A stretch of 64,000 nt of DNA, from the NCBI RefSeq assembly GCF_002086695.1, contig NZ_MVIH01000002.1, positions 620,001 to 684,000 on the forward strand. Direction: 5' to 3'. Position 1 is the stretch's first letter; every line of letters begins with the position of its first letter. The DNA is from Mycolicibacterium rhodesiae. GTDB lineage: Bacteria; Actinomycetota; Actinomycetes; Mycobacteriales; Mycobacteriaceae. The notes below the pieces were generated by a model. That model was given only the letters and a program-made list of their open reading frames with translations. It did no database searches and had not been told where the DNA came from. Both the position numbers and the translations under genes were made by a program. This document shows, piece after piece, positions 18,181-28,100 of this stretch.

Positions 18181-19044
18181 GTGAGACTGCTCATCGGATA
18201 CCTGGCCACCCCCGGCGGCGCCGACGCGTTGGCCCTGGGCGTGCGGTTGGCCAGGACACTCGGCGCCGAACTGGAGATCTGCTCGGTGCTGCCGGTTCCC
18301 ATTCCGCTTGACTCCGAATATCAGAGCGAACTCGCCACCCAGGCCACGCAGTGGCTGCGTGAGGCCCAGAAGTCGGTGCCGGACGACGTCACCGCGCACA
18401 TCCACGTGAGCTTCCACGAATCGTTCGCCGAGGGCATCAGCCGGGAAGCCGAGCGGCTGGAGGTGGCCGCGATCGTCGTCGGCGGATCGGGTGGCTTTGC
18501 CGCCGGATTCACCCTGGGCTCGGTCGTGAACGAGCTGTTGCATTCGGCTCCTGTCCCCGTGGCCGTCGCCCCGCGCGGCACCCGGCACTCCGATGTCGAA
18601 CGCGTCCGCAGCATCACGTGTGGGGTTGGCACCCGGCCTGGCGCCGAGCATCTGCTCGACCTCGCGGTACGCGTCAGCACTGCCGCAGGAGTTCCGTTGC
18701 GGCTGGTGTCGTTGGTCGCGCTCGACCACTACGGCTCACGAAACAAAGTCAGCGCCGACGCGACGCGCCAACAGGCACTCGACCACGCCGCCGCGATTCT
18801 GGCGGCCGCCGAGGCGTCGCTGCCCAAGGGGTTTCCGGTCACCGTGGTGGTCGCCGACGGCGCCACGGTCGAGGCGGCGGTGGAGAAGCTCGACTGGCGC
18901 GACGGCGATCTCATCATCGTCGGCTCCAGCCGGCTGGCTCAACCGAGACGACTGTTCCTCGGCTCGACGGCGGCGAAGATGATGCGGGTTCTGCACGTGC
19001 CCCTCGTCGTCGTCCCGGGGCCTGACGCCGCCACCGACCACTAG
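18181..19044 (+). CDS. Universal stress protein, two UspA domains
   Basis: This 287-residue protein consists of two tandem UspA domains (~1-140 and ~145-285). Each ends with the nucleotide-binding glycine loop and a buried strand: GGSGG...GSVVNELLHSAPVPVAVAP, and VGSSRL...GSTAAKMMRVLHVPLVVVP. Tandem USPs in mycobacteria bind ATP or other nucleotides and modulate stress or dormancy physiology. It begins with GTG. The permease gene starts 13 bases after the stop, so they form an operon; USP-permease pairs often act together on transport control. Confidence 0.9.
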   Translation: MRLLIGYLATPGGADALALGVRLARTLGAELEICSVLPVPIPLDSEYQSELATQATQWLREAQKSVPDDVTAHIHVSFHESFAEGISREAERLEVAAIVVGGSGGFAAGFTLGSVVNELLHSAPVPVAVAPRGTRHSDVERVRSITCGVGTRPGAEHLLDLAVRVSTAAGVPLRLVSLVALDHYGSRNKVSADATRQQALDHAAAILAAAEASLPKGFPVTVVVADGATVEAAVEKLDWRDGDLIIVGSSRLAQPRRLFLGSTAAKMMRVLHVPLVVVPGPDAATDH

Positions 19045-19057
19045 GAAGGCAAACAAC

Positions 19058-20452
19058 TTGTCGCAAAACGCTTCTCCGCCGAGATCGCACCTCTCGAGGT
19101 CGCTCGGATTGTGGGCCGTCGTCGGGCTCGGTTTGGGCTACATGACCCCCATGACGGTCTTCGATACGTTCGGGATCGTCTCGGGCGAAACGAATGGGGT
19201 GGTACCGCTCGCCTACATCGTCGCTTTGGTCGCGATGGTGTTCACCGCGATCAGCTATGGCCGGATGACCCGGGTCTACCCGTCGGCGGGTTCGGCCTAC
19301 ACCTACGCATCGGAGACCATCCACCCGAACTTCGGCTTCGTGGTCGGATGGTCCTCGCTGCTGGACTATCTGCTGCTCCCGATGGTCAACGCCGTCATCG
19401 CCCGCATCTACTTCGAGTCGTTCTTTCCGTCCGCGCCGTCGTGGGTCTTCGTGCTGGTGTACGTCGCCTCCATCACCGGGCTGAATTACCTGAGTATGAA
19501 AGGAACCTCGCGCGTCAACGGAATCCTGGTGGTGTTCCAGGTCGTCCTCATCGGGGCCTTCCTGGTCTTGGCAACAATGGCGCTGAGCAAGGGCATGGGC
19601 GCGGGGACGATCTTCACTCTCGATCCGCTCGTGCACGAGGGGGTCCAGATGCAGGCCGTCGTCGCCGGCGCGACCGTCGTCTGCTTTTCGTTCATCGGCT
19701 TCGATGCGATCACGATGTACGCGGAGGAGGCGAAATCGCCGGACATCGTGCCGCGGGCAATTGTGCTGGCGCTGCTCATCGGTGGCGGCATTTTCTTCGC
19801 TGCGGCGTGGTTCAGCCAGTCTGTGTTCCCGACCCTCGACGGGTTCGAGGTCACCGATGACACGCTGCCCGAGATGGCGCTGAAGGTCGGCGGCATGTTG
19901 TTCAAGGTGTTCTTCGTGTCAGCCGCCCTGGCCGCGGTGGTGGCGTCGAGCCTTGCGTCGCACGCCAGCGTCGCGCGAATGATCTACGTGATGGGCCGCA
20001 ACGGCAGGGGGCGATTCGGGCGGTTCCTGTCCTACATCCACCCGCGGTTCCTCACCCCTACCCACGCCGTCATCATCGTCGGCGTCGTGTCACTGCTCGC
20101 AGTGAAATTCACCCTGGAATTCGCCTCGTCGATGATCAACTTCGGTGCCCTCATCGCATTCACGGTGGTGAATCTGACGATCATCGTGCTGTTCGCGTTC
20201 CGCCTGAAGCGCCGTCGCACCCCGAAGGAGATCGCCACCAACATCGTGCTGCCGGCGATCGGCATGGCGCTCACCGGGGCGCTGTGGGTCAACCTGCATT
20301 TCGATGCGCTGCTGTACGGCGGCATCTGGTTGGCGATCGGGATCGCGGTGTTGGTCTACCTGACCAAGGGTTTCCGTGACCAGCTGACCATGCGGATCGA
20401 AGACGAGACCTTGACCGAGGAGGGCGCCACGGTCCCGGACTTCAAGCACTAG
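19058..20452 (+). CDS. APC-family amino acid / polyamine permease
   Basis: This 464-residue permease has 12 predicted helices. The family marks are the unwound TM1 segment VGLGLGYMTPMTVFDTFGI, the GRMTRVYPSAGSAYTYA loop after TM2, and FSFIGFDAITMYAEEAKSPDIVPRAI in TM6. The first TM lacks the strict GxG of some family members. The closest functional class by eye is putrescine/amino-acid importers. It starts with TTG, supported by AGGAAGG about 8 bases upstream. A cytoplasmic acidic tail (RIEDETLTEEGATVPD) ends the protein. Probably co-expressed with the USP. Confidence 0.9.
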   Translation: MSQNASPPRSHLSRSLGLWAVVGLGLGYMTPMTVFDTFGIVSGETNGVVPLAYIVALVAMVFTAISYGRMTRVYPSAGSAYTYASETIHPNFGFVVGWSSLLDYLLLPMVNAVIARIYFESFFPSAPSWVFVLVYVASITGLNYLSMKGTSRVNGILVVFQVVLIGAFLVLATMALSKGMGAGTIFTLDPLVHEGVQMQAVVAGATVVCFSFIGFDAITMYAEEAKSPDIVPRAIVLALLIGGGIFFAAAWFSQSVFPTLDGFEVTDDTLPEMALKVGGMLFKVFFVSAALAAVVASSLASHASVARMIYVMGRNGRGRFGRFLSYIHPRFLTPTHAVIIVGVVSLLAVKFTLEFASSMINFGALIAFTVVNLTIIVLFAFRLKRRRTPKEIATNIVLPAIGMALTGALWVNLHFDALLYGGIWLAIGIAVLVYLTKGFRDQLTMRIEDETLTEEGATVPDFKH

Positions 20453-20489
20453 ACCACCGGGGGTCCGGACCGCGCCGAGCCGGCCACGG

Positions 20490-20517
20490 ACGGTTCACGC
20501 CGCTTCAGCTGAACCGT
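20490..20517. terminator. Candidate terminator hairpin between convergent genes
   Basis: Perfect arms ACGGTTCA (20490-20497) and TGAACCGT (20510-20517) with a 12-base loop span the stop codon of the minus-strand hydratase. They lie 38 bases after the permease stop. A separate perfect palindrome GGTCCGGACC lies at 20462-20471. No U-tract; position supports a bidirectional terminator. Confidence 0.45.
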
Positions 20518-21536
20518 ACGTTCATCGTTGCCAGACCGAAGATCTTTTTTCCCGCCGACTTCGCGCCGACAAGGACGACACCCGAGCGGGTTTCGGGATC
20601 CAGCGATTTCACCTTGCCGCTGAACTCGATGTCGGCACCTTCCTTGGCCGAGACGACCGCGGGTTGCGAGAGTCGCACAGCGAAGCGGGTGACCGCACCC
20701 GGGTCGCCCGACCAGACCGAGTGGTATCCGGCGCCGAGGCCCATGGTCAACATGCCGTGAGCGATCACGTCGGGGAGACCCGCCAGCTTGGCGATGTCCT
20801 CGTCCCAGTGGATCGGATTGGCGTCGCCCGCTACGCCGGCGTAGTTCACCAGATCGCCCCGGGACACTCGAGTGTGGTGGGCGGGGAGTTCCTCGCCGAC
20901 GGTGAGGCTGTCGAACGATCGCGTCCCCGGTGATCGGGTCAGACCGCCGTCCGAGATCCGGATCTCGCCGTCGGGGCGCAGCTCCTTCTCGTAGCTGGCG
21001 TCATCTCCGCCGATGTCGAGGATGTTCATGTCGTGCATCATCGCGTTCTGAACGGCGATCTTCACGCCCGCGTCGATGTCCTCCGCGGTGACGCCGACGA
21101 CGGTGGTGTGCAGGGTGTGCACCCGTTCGCCGTGAGTGTCGGTGAACGTGTTGGTGACGGTGATGAAGTCTCGCCCGGCGGTTCGCCGCACCGACGTCAG
21201 CTCGACGTCGATCACGAGTTCGTCGCCGGCGACGATCGGACGGTGTTGCTCGAAGACCTCTTCGGTCTGCAGGTAGGTGTCGTAGCCGACGACGATCGAT
21301 TCGAACATCCGGCGGTTGCACTGCATGCCTGGTGCCGAGGTGAAGGTCAGCGGGGCGACGACATCCGAATAGCCCAGCTCAGCTGCCGCGGCGACGTCCC
21401 AGTGGGCAGGGTGGTAGTCCTGCACCGCGCGGGCGTATTCGCGGAGCTTCTCCCGGCCGACGAGATAGGTGCCGTTCATCCGGTAGTAGTGGCCTACCCG
21501 CGCTTCAAGCGGCGACGTCTCTGCTGGTGCGGTCAT
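20505..21536 (-). CDS. Double hot-dog (R)-hydratase (MaoC-like)
   Basis: This 343-residue protein has two hot-dog domains. The N-terminal half (~15-165, with YARAVQDYHPAHWD and VVAPLTF) is HadA-like and non-catalytic-looking. The C-terminal half (~195-343) carries the hydratase-2 motif AGDANPIHWD near 238, with Asp and His, and IAHGML. This arrangement resembles mycobacterial fused hydratases such as Rv0216. They hydrate or dehydrate enoyl/3-hydroxyacyl thioesters in fatty-acid or mycolic-acid metabolism. The acyl substrate is unknown. It is divergent from the DUF732 gene. Confidence 0.88.
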   Translation of the reverse strand: MTAPAETSPLEARVGHYYRMNGTYLVGREKLREYARAVQDYHPAHWDVAAAAELGYSDVVAPLTFTSAPGMQCNRRMFESIVVGYDTYLQTEEVFEQHRPIVAGDELVIDVELTSVRRTAGRDFITVTNTFTDTHGERVHTLHTTVVGVTAEDIDAGVKIAVQNAMMHDMNILDIGGDDASYEKELRPDGEIRISDGGLTRSPGTRSFDSLTVGEELPAHHTRVSRGDLVNYAGVAGDANPIHWDEDIAKLAGLPDVIAHGMLTMGLGAGYHSVWSGDPGAVTRFAVRLSQPAVVSAKEGADIEFSGKVKSLDPETRSGVVLVGAKSAGKKIFGLATMNVRFS

Positions 21537-21669
21537 AGATGCTCAACTTTTCTATCGGCTTGTTCACTGAAGCCGACCACAGCACCCTAACGCGCAGAGA
21601 ACATAGCGTGACACGCCGATACGATTCGGCTGTCAAGGAGAACCGAGCGTACGGCGGTTGGGGTGAGCG

Positions 21670-22560
21670 ATGAAGAGAGCGCCCGCGGCCTGCCCCTATT
21701 GCGGGGCTGACCTCGACGCAGGTGGCACCTGCGCGCGCTGCGGCGGCGTGTTGACACCCACTCCGGCGACGGGCTGGCGGCCGGATCCCACCGCCCGCTA
21801 CGAAGGCCGGTATTACACGGCCGGGCACGCCACCAACCGGGTGCGTAACGGCAGATCCGAGTCCAGTGACCCCGTCGGCGGGCAGATGTTGCCGTCGTAC
21901 GTCGAGGTGCCGGTGGCCCGGTCGAGCATCCGGTTGACCTGGCTGGCCACCGGGGTCACGACAGCCGTCATCGTGATGGTCGCCGGGGTGGTCGCAGGCC
22001 TCCTCTGGGCGCGGCACCGGCCGTCGCCGCCGCCCGAAGTCGATTACGTGCAGGCCTTGCAGACCGCGGGGTTGTTCGACCAGTTCAATTCCGAGGCCAA
22101 TGCCGTCGCTCACGGGCACGAGGTCTGCAATCAGCTCGAACACGGCGGGCCGCAGCAGGGTCTGCTCGCGGACAAGATCGCCGTCGACGTGTTCTGTCCG
22201 AAGTTCAACAAAGGCTTTCGCATTCTCGAATCCGCCAAGATCTCAGGGGTTTTCGTCCTGACCGACAGCCTCGGTACCGGTTCGATCGTCGTCGACGGCG
22301 GCGCATGCCACGGTACGGACGGCTACGCCGATGTCGGACGCACCACCCCGGTGACAGTCAAGAACAGCAAGGGAGACATTCTCACCACCACGTCGCTGGG
22401 CGCCGGTACCGGTGACAGCGCGAACTGCACGTTCTCGTTCACGTTCTCCATCGACGAGGGCCAGGATCGCTACGTCGTATCCATCGGCCGGCGAGGCGAT
22501 TTCAGCTACAGCTTTGAACAGCTGCGCAGCCATGGACTTCAAATCCACCTCGGCCACTAG
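21670..22560 (+). CDS. Zinc-ribbon, single-TM, DUF732 domain protein
   Basis: This 296-residue membrane protein starts with a CPYC...CARC zinc ribbon (residues 8-24). A GWRPDPTARYEGRYY segment like DUF2510 follows. One helix (LTWLATGVTTAVIVMVAGVVAGLLW) near 98-122 precedes a DUF732 domain (YVQALQTAGLFDQFNSEANAVAHGHEVCNQL). The C-terminal ~130 residues have cysteines (FCPKF, GGACHGT, NCTFSF) suggesting disulfides outside the membrane. The ATG is preceded by GGGTGAG. The function is unknown; a cytosolic metal module joined to an extracytoplasmic sensor domain is plausible. Confidence 0.82.
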   Translation: MKRAPAACPYCGADLDAGGTCARCGGVLTPTPATGWRPDPTARYEGRYYTAGHATNRVRNGRSESSDPVGGQMLPSYVEVPVARSSIRLTWLATGVTTAVIVMVAGVVAGLLWARHRPSPPPEVDYVQALQTAGLFDQFNSEANAVAHGHEVCNQLEHGGPQQGLLADKIAVDVFCPKFNKGFRILESAKISGVFVLTDSLGTGSIVVDGGACHGTDGYADVGRTTPVTVKNSKGDILTTTSLGAGTGDSANCTFSFTFSIDEGQDRYVVSIGRRGDFSYSFEQLRSHGLQIHLGH

Positions 22561-22587
22561 TTGCGGCCGAGAATCCAGAGCATCAGA

Positions 22588-22615
22588 GGCTGGGTCTAGC
22601 GGAATTAACCCAGCC
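22588..22615 (+). terminator. Candidate terminator after the DUF732 gene
   Basis: GGCTGGGT (22588-22595) and ACCCAGCC (22608-22615) form a perfect 8-bp stem with a 12-base loop. CGTTCTACTGTTG follows, which is moderately U-rich. It lies 28 bases after the stop. Confidence 0.5.
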
Positions 22616-22663
22616 CGTTCTACTGTTGTCGCCAGAGAAGACATTGGCCAAGGGAGAACTTCT

Positions 22664-23341
22664 ATGACACAGCAGATCACCGCACTGGTAACGGGAGCGA
22701 ACCGTGGATTGGGACGGCAATTCGCCGCCGAACTGCTCTCGAGGGGAGCCAAGGTCTACGCCGCGGCCCGCAGGCCCGAAACGATCGACCTGCCCGGTGT
22801 GGTCCCGATCCAGCTGGACATCACCGACCCCGAGTCGGTACGCCGTGCGGCGGCGATCGCCGAGGATGTCTCGGTGCTGATCAACAACGCCGGCGTCTCA
22901 ACCGAGTCCAACCTGCTCACCGGATCGATCGACGACATCCGGCTGGAGATGGAAACGCATTACTTCGGCACGCTCAATGTCACCCGCGAGTTCGTCCCGG
23001 TCATCGAGAAGAACGGCGGCGGCTCCGTCCTGAACGTTCTGTCGGTGCTGTCGTGGTATCACGCACCGTCGTTCGGCGCCTACTCGGCAGCCAAAGCGGC
23101 GGGCTGGGCCATGACGGACGCGCTGCGAACTGAGTTGGCGCCCAGGGGAGTTCACGTCGCGGCCCTACACGTCGGTTTCATGGACACCGATATGGCTTCG
23201 TTCGTTCCCGCCGATCAGAAGGTTGATCCAGCTGTGGTGGCCAAGCTGGCCGTCGACGGATTGCTCAGCGGCCAACCCGAGATCCTGGCCGACGATCTCA
23301 GCAGGCAGGTCAAGGCCGGGCTGGCCACCGCGAACGGTTAG
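22664..23341 (+). CDS. Short-chain dehydrogenase/reductase
   Basis: This 225-residue SDR has the cofactor loop TGANRGLGR (residues ~10-18), LDITDP, NNAGVS and the catalytic Tyr-Lys in YSAAKAAG (~140-147). The arginines at AARRPE favour NADPH. The ATG at 22664 has AAGGGAGA a few bases upstream; the open frame extends further but has no support. The substrate is unknown. It ends 28 bases from the convergent prfC stop. Confidence 0.9.
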   Translation: MTQQITALVTGANRGLGRQFAAELLSRGAKVYAAARRPETIDLPGVVPIQLDITDPESVRRAAAIAEDVSVLINNAGVSTESNLLTGSIDDIRLEMETHYFGTLNVTREFVPVIEKNGGGSVLNVLSVLSWYHAPSFGAYSAAKAAGWAMTDALRTELAPRGVHVAALHVGFMDTDMASFVPADQKVDPAVVAKLAVDGLLSGQPEILADDLSRQVKAGLATANG

Positions 23342-23369
23342 CCCGACATCGCGGGGAGACGACGCGTGA

Positions 23370-25013
23370 TCAGTCGTCGCCGGCGGCGACCAGTGGGCGC
23401 AGCGTCACCGCGGGGTTGTCCTCCTGAAACCCCTGCAGTCGCCACTTCGTGGTGAACAGGGCGAGCATGACGCCGTCGGTGCGGGTGAGCACTTCGGTCG
23501 ACACCTGCTTGTCGACGAACGGCGCGTCCTCGGGGTCGACGGCGCGCGCCACGGTGTAGGGCAGCGGGTCCAGCGAGATCGGTGCGTTGAACTCGGTGGC
23601 CATCCGGTGACTCGTCACCTCGAACTGCAGTGGGCCGACGGCCGCGAGTACCGGCGCCTGCTCGCCCCGGCGATCAGACCGCAGAACCTGCACCACGCCT
23701 TCCTGCTCGAGTTGCTCGATCCCCTTGCGAAACTGCTTGTGCTTACTCGGGTCGGTGCCCCGGGCGACGGAGAAATGCACGGGAGCGAAGCTCGGGATCG
23801 GCGGAAACTGCACGGGCACATCGCGATAGAGGGTGTCACCCGGACGGAGTGCGTTGGCGTTGGCCAGGCCGATCACGTCGCCGGGCCAGGCGTCATCCAG
23901 TGTCGAGCGCTGCTGGCCGAACACCGATTGGGCGTACTTGGTCACGAACGGCTTACCGGTCGCGGCATGGGTCAGGACATCACCGCGCTCGAACGTTCCC
24001 GAACACACCCGGGCGTAGGCGATGCGGTCACGGTGGGCGGAATCCATGCCGGCCTGGACCTTGAAGACGAACGCGCTGAACGGCGCGTCGACCGGTCGCA
24101 CATTGCCGTCGACATCGACGTGGCCGCTCGGCGCGGGAGCAAGCCTTGTCAGGTTGTCCAGAAGCTGGTTCACGCCGAAATTCAGTGCGGCGGAGGTGAA
24201 CAGGACCGGCGTGGTCACGCCCTGCAGGAAGGCTTCCTGATCGTGGTCGCCGTCATCGGCGGAAAGCAGTTCGCATTCTTCGACCGCGTTGTCCCAGTCG
24301 ATACCGGCGGCGTCGTGGGCGCGTTCGGGTGCGATGTGCTCCTCGGGTGCGGCGGTCGCACCGCCCGCGGTGCGGGTGAACCGAATGAAGTTGCCGGTGC
24401 GGCGATCCAGCACACCCTTGAAGTCACCGGCGATGCCGACCGGCCACGTCAACGGGGTCGGCTTGAGACCGATGCGTTCCTGGATCTCGTCGAGAAGCTC
24501 CAGTGCGTGCCGGCCGGGACGGTCCCACTTGTTGATGACTGTGAGGATGGGCAGTCCGCGGTGCTTGCACACCTGAAACAGCTTGAGCGTCTGCGGTTCC
24601 AGACCCTTGGCGGCGTCGATCAGCATGACCGCGCAGTCAACTGCGCTGAGCACCCGGTAGGTGTCCTCGGAGAAGTCGGCGTGCCCGGGGGTGTCGAGCA
24701 GGTTGATGACGCAGTCCTGCCCTTCGGGCGAGTGGTACGGAAACTGCAATGCCGTCGAGGTGATGGAGATACCCCTGGCCTGCTCCATCTCCATCCAGTC
24801 CGAGACCGTCGCGCGCCGCCCGGCCTTGCCGTGGATGGCGCCGGCCTGCGTGATGATCCGCGCGTGCAGCACCAGGGCCTCGGTCAGCGTCGACTTACCG
24901 GCGTCAGGGTGGCTGATGACGGCGAAGGTGCGCCGGCGGCCGGCCTCCGCTGCGAGGCGGTGTCCCGCGGCTGTGGTCGGCGCCGCCGGGACGTCGAGGT
25001 CTTGGTCACTCAT
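23370..25013 (-). CDS. prfC: Peptide chain release factor 3
   Basis: This 547-residue translational GTPase recycles RF1/RF2 after termination. The P-loop SHPDAGKST is at residues 34-42. GKAGRRATVSDWMEMEQARGISITS covers switch I, and DTPGH (G3) and NKWD (G4) follow. The family-specific KFQF-like C-terminal region has VGPLQFEV and FVTKYAQSVFGQQ. Length fits RF3 (about 530). RF3 is patchy in Actinobacteria. It lies downstream of, and in the same orientation as, the giant regulator with a 141-base gap, so it probably has its own promoter. Confidence 0.95.
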   Translation of the reverse strand: MSDQDLDVPAAPTTAAGHRLAAEAGRRRTFAVISHPDAGKSTLTEALVLHARIITQAGAIHGKAGRRATVSDWMEMEQARGISITSTALQFPYHSPEGQDCVINLLDTPGHADFSEDTYRVLSAVDCAVMLIDAAKGLEPQTLKLFQVCKHRGLPILTVINKWDRPGRHALELLDEIQERIGLKPTPLTWPVGIAGDFKGVLDRRTGNFIRFTRTAGGATAAPEEHIAPERAHDAAGIDWDNAVEECELLSADDGDHDQEAFLQGVTTPVLFTSAALNFGVNQLLDNLTRLAPAPSGHVDVDGNVRPVDAPFSAFVFKVQAGMDSAHRDRIAYARVCSGTFERGDVLTHAATGKPFVTKYAQSVFGQQRSTLDDAWPGDVIGLANANALRPGDTLYRDVPVQFPPIPSFAPVHFSVARGTDPSKHKQFRKGIEQLEQEGVVQVLRSDRRGEQAPVLAAVGPLQFEVTSHRMATEFNAPISLDPLPYTVARAVDPEDAPFVDKQVSTEVLTRTDGVMLALFTTKWRLQGFQEDNPAVTLRPLVAAGDD

Positions 25014-25154
25014 TGCCCGTCGATCGTATTTGCCGACGACGCAAAACCTCTAATCGTGCGAGCGCTCCGAGCACACCCGGGGTCGGAATATCCAGCGAAA
25101 TCACACCCGCCAGCATCGGTGGCGACCGTACGCTGACCGGCGTGAACGGCCATA

Positions 25155-28100
25155 TCAGATGTGCCGAGCGGCTTCCTGCACGAGTTGCACCCGTGACGAG
25201 ATGCCAAGCTTGGCGTACACGTGTGTGAGATGTGACTGCACGGTCCGCGGGGAGACGAACAACCGCACCGCGATGTCCCTATTGGACAGACCCTCGCTAA
25301 CGAGTCGAACCACGTCGAGTTCGCTCGGAGTCAACGACTCCCAACCTGAGGCCGGCCGCCCGCGTGCCCCGCGACCACGTTGTGCGTAATTGATGGCCTC
25401 GCTGGTGGACAGCGCAGTGCCCTCGGTCCAAGCGGTGTCAAACACGTTTGTGCTCAACGCCTCCCGTGCTGTTGCCAAGGCCGCCTCGCAAGTGACCTGG
25501 ACATGGGGGAAGCGCGTGCTGCCGTGCCGCCGGCGCATCGCATCGGCCGCGCCGAGCAGCCTGACGGCATGTACCGGATTGTCGTCGGCCGCAAGGCCGG
25601 CCAGGCATTCAAGCGTTTCCGGCAACCGGAGATATCCGCCGGTGCGTTCCGCGACGGTGACGGCATCGTGTAGATCACTGTCAGCTTGGTGCAGCTCGCT
25701 TTGCGCGACGGCGACCCGGGCGCGAGCGTTCAGCGCCTGCACGCGGTAGCTGCCGGGCACGACCCCGGCGGTCTCATCGGCCCAGCGGCGCGCGGCAGCA
25801 ATGTCACCGCACTCCAAGGCAGCCTCGGCCATCGGCAACAAACTCCTGACGAACAGCTCCTTCAGCGGCGTGGTGTGGCGCCGGGCGTCTTCACAGGCTG
25901 TTCTAGCCGCCTGGGCGTCCCCGGCGGCGAGCGCGGCGGTTGCCACGGCAAGGTATGCGGTGTCGTCATGGAACCCGCCCAGGGAGGCCCCGACCTCGAG
26001 CGCGGCTTCAGCCGCCGCGCGCCCCCCCGCGACGTTCCCGGTAAACGTCAGTACCTGGGCCAGCGCCATCAGACCAAAGGCTTGCATGGGCCGGTCCTCG
26101 GCGCCGCGCGCTTCCTCGACCAGTTGGCTGCCTACTGCCAGCGCCTCGGACAGCTTGCCCTGCAGGCCCAGCGAACCGGTGAGGAACGTGCGGCTATACC
26201 TCGACATGAAGCTGTCACCGAGCGCGTCGGCGAGGTCGCGGCCCAACTCACCGGCAGCCTCCGACGCGCGGGGATCGCCGACGACGTTGGTGACGAAACA
26301 TTCGTAGCAGTAGACGTGGTAGAGGGTGGCAGAGTCACCGGTTGCCCGCGCTAGGCCCGCCGCCTCGGCGAAGTATTCCCCGGCGAGGTCGCTGTCGTTC
26401 ATCGACAGCAGTCCGCATGTCAGCAGTATCTGAGTGACGAGGGCTTGCTCGTCGAGTGCGCGTGCCGCGGCGAGCGCGTATTGCGCGCGTTGCAAGGAAG
26501 TTGGAACCGATATCCAGACAGCCAGGAGCTCAGCGTTGGCCACCGCCCGTATCCACGTTGCCGGCGCGACATCCTCGTCGCGATACCTCGCGTCGTTGAA
26601 CACCGCACCGAATCCTGCGACGCCCTCACGAAACCGACCGCGGATGACCCATAGGCGTTGCAGCGCCGAGACGAGTCGCAGAGCCGCCTCGAAGTTCCCG
26701 CTGTCGCAGCTCCAAGTGTGCGCGGCGCGCAAGTTGTCCATTTCGATTTCGGCCCATGGGATCAGTGGCGCGCCATCGCCGCCGGAGCGGGCTGCGAGTT
26801 CCACTGCAGCTTCGGTGTAGTGGTCCCTGTGACGGTTTCGCACCGTCTCGGCTTCGCCGGACTCGGTAAGCTTCTCGAGTCCGTATTGGCGGACGGTCTC
26901 CAGCAGGCGGTATCGCATGTTCCCTTGGACTTCTTCCGCCACCACCAGCGACTTGTCGACAAGCAGACCCAGCAGATCGATGAGCTGAAAGTGTTCGACA
27001 TCTGCGTCAGCTCCGACCGCGTCGGCGGCGTTCAGATCGAACCCGCCCATGAATGCCGCCAAGCGGCGGAACAGAATTCGTTCGGGATCGGTCAACATGG
27101 TGTGCGACCAGTCGATCGATGCTCGCAGCGTCTGCTGACGGCGCACGGCGGTACGCGCTCCACCGGCGAGCAACCGGAAGCTGTGGTGCAGGCCGTCGAC
27201 GATCTGGGTCAGCGACAGGGTGCGGGTCCGTGCCGCGGCCAACTCGATTGCCAACGGCATGCCATCAAGCCGTCGGCAGATCTCCGCTACTGCCGATGAA
27301 TTGGCCTCTGAGAGGCCGAAATCTGGCCTGGTACGTCGCGCACGGTCGACGAACAACTCGATCGCCTCACCGTCCACCGACAGCGATGGAACCCGCCAAA
27401 TCACCTCGCCGGCGATGCCGAGCGGCTCACGGCTGGTTGCCAGAACTGTGACTTCCTGGCCCACGTCGAGCAGCTCCACCAACAGCTCGGTGCACGCGTC
27501 CAGCATGTGCTCGCAGTTGTCGAGCACCAGCAGCATCTGGCGATTGCGGACGAACCGCGCGACCGCCTCCCTCGTCGATCGGCCCGGCTGGTCGGCAAGA
27601 CCCAGCGTACGGGCCAAAACAATCGGCACGACAAGGGGATTGGTAATCGGAGCCAAGTCGACGAACCAGGTCCCGCCGGTCAAACCCTCGGACAAGTGCT
27701 CGGCGATGCGCACCGCCAGGCGGGTCTTTCCAACACCACCGGAGCCGGTCAGCGTGACCAACCTATTCTGTTTCAGGACCCGCTCGACATCGTCGATCTG
27801 GGAATCACGCCCTATGAAACTGGTCAGCTGCGCCGGAAGGTGTCGACCTCCAGCAGCATTGACCGTACGAAGTGCCGGGAAGTCATTACGCAGGCCTGGA
27901 TGGGAGAGTTGCACAACCCGTTCGGGCCGTGGCAGATCGCGGAGCTGGTGCACGCCGAGATCGCTCAACCAAGCACCTTCGGGCAACCGGTCAACGACGA
28001 GTTGTTCGGTGGCACCAGATAGGACCGTTTGCCCACCGTGGCCCAGATCGCGCAGGCGCGCGGCCCGGTTGATGGTCGGCCCCATGTAGTTGCCGGTATC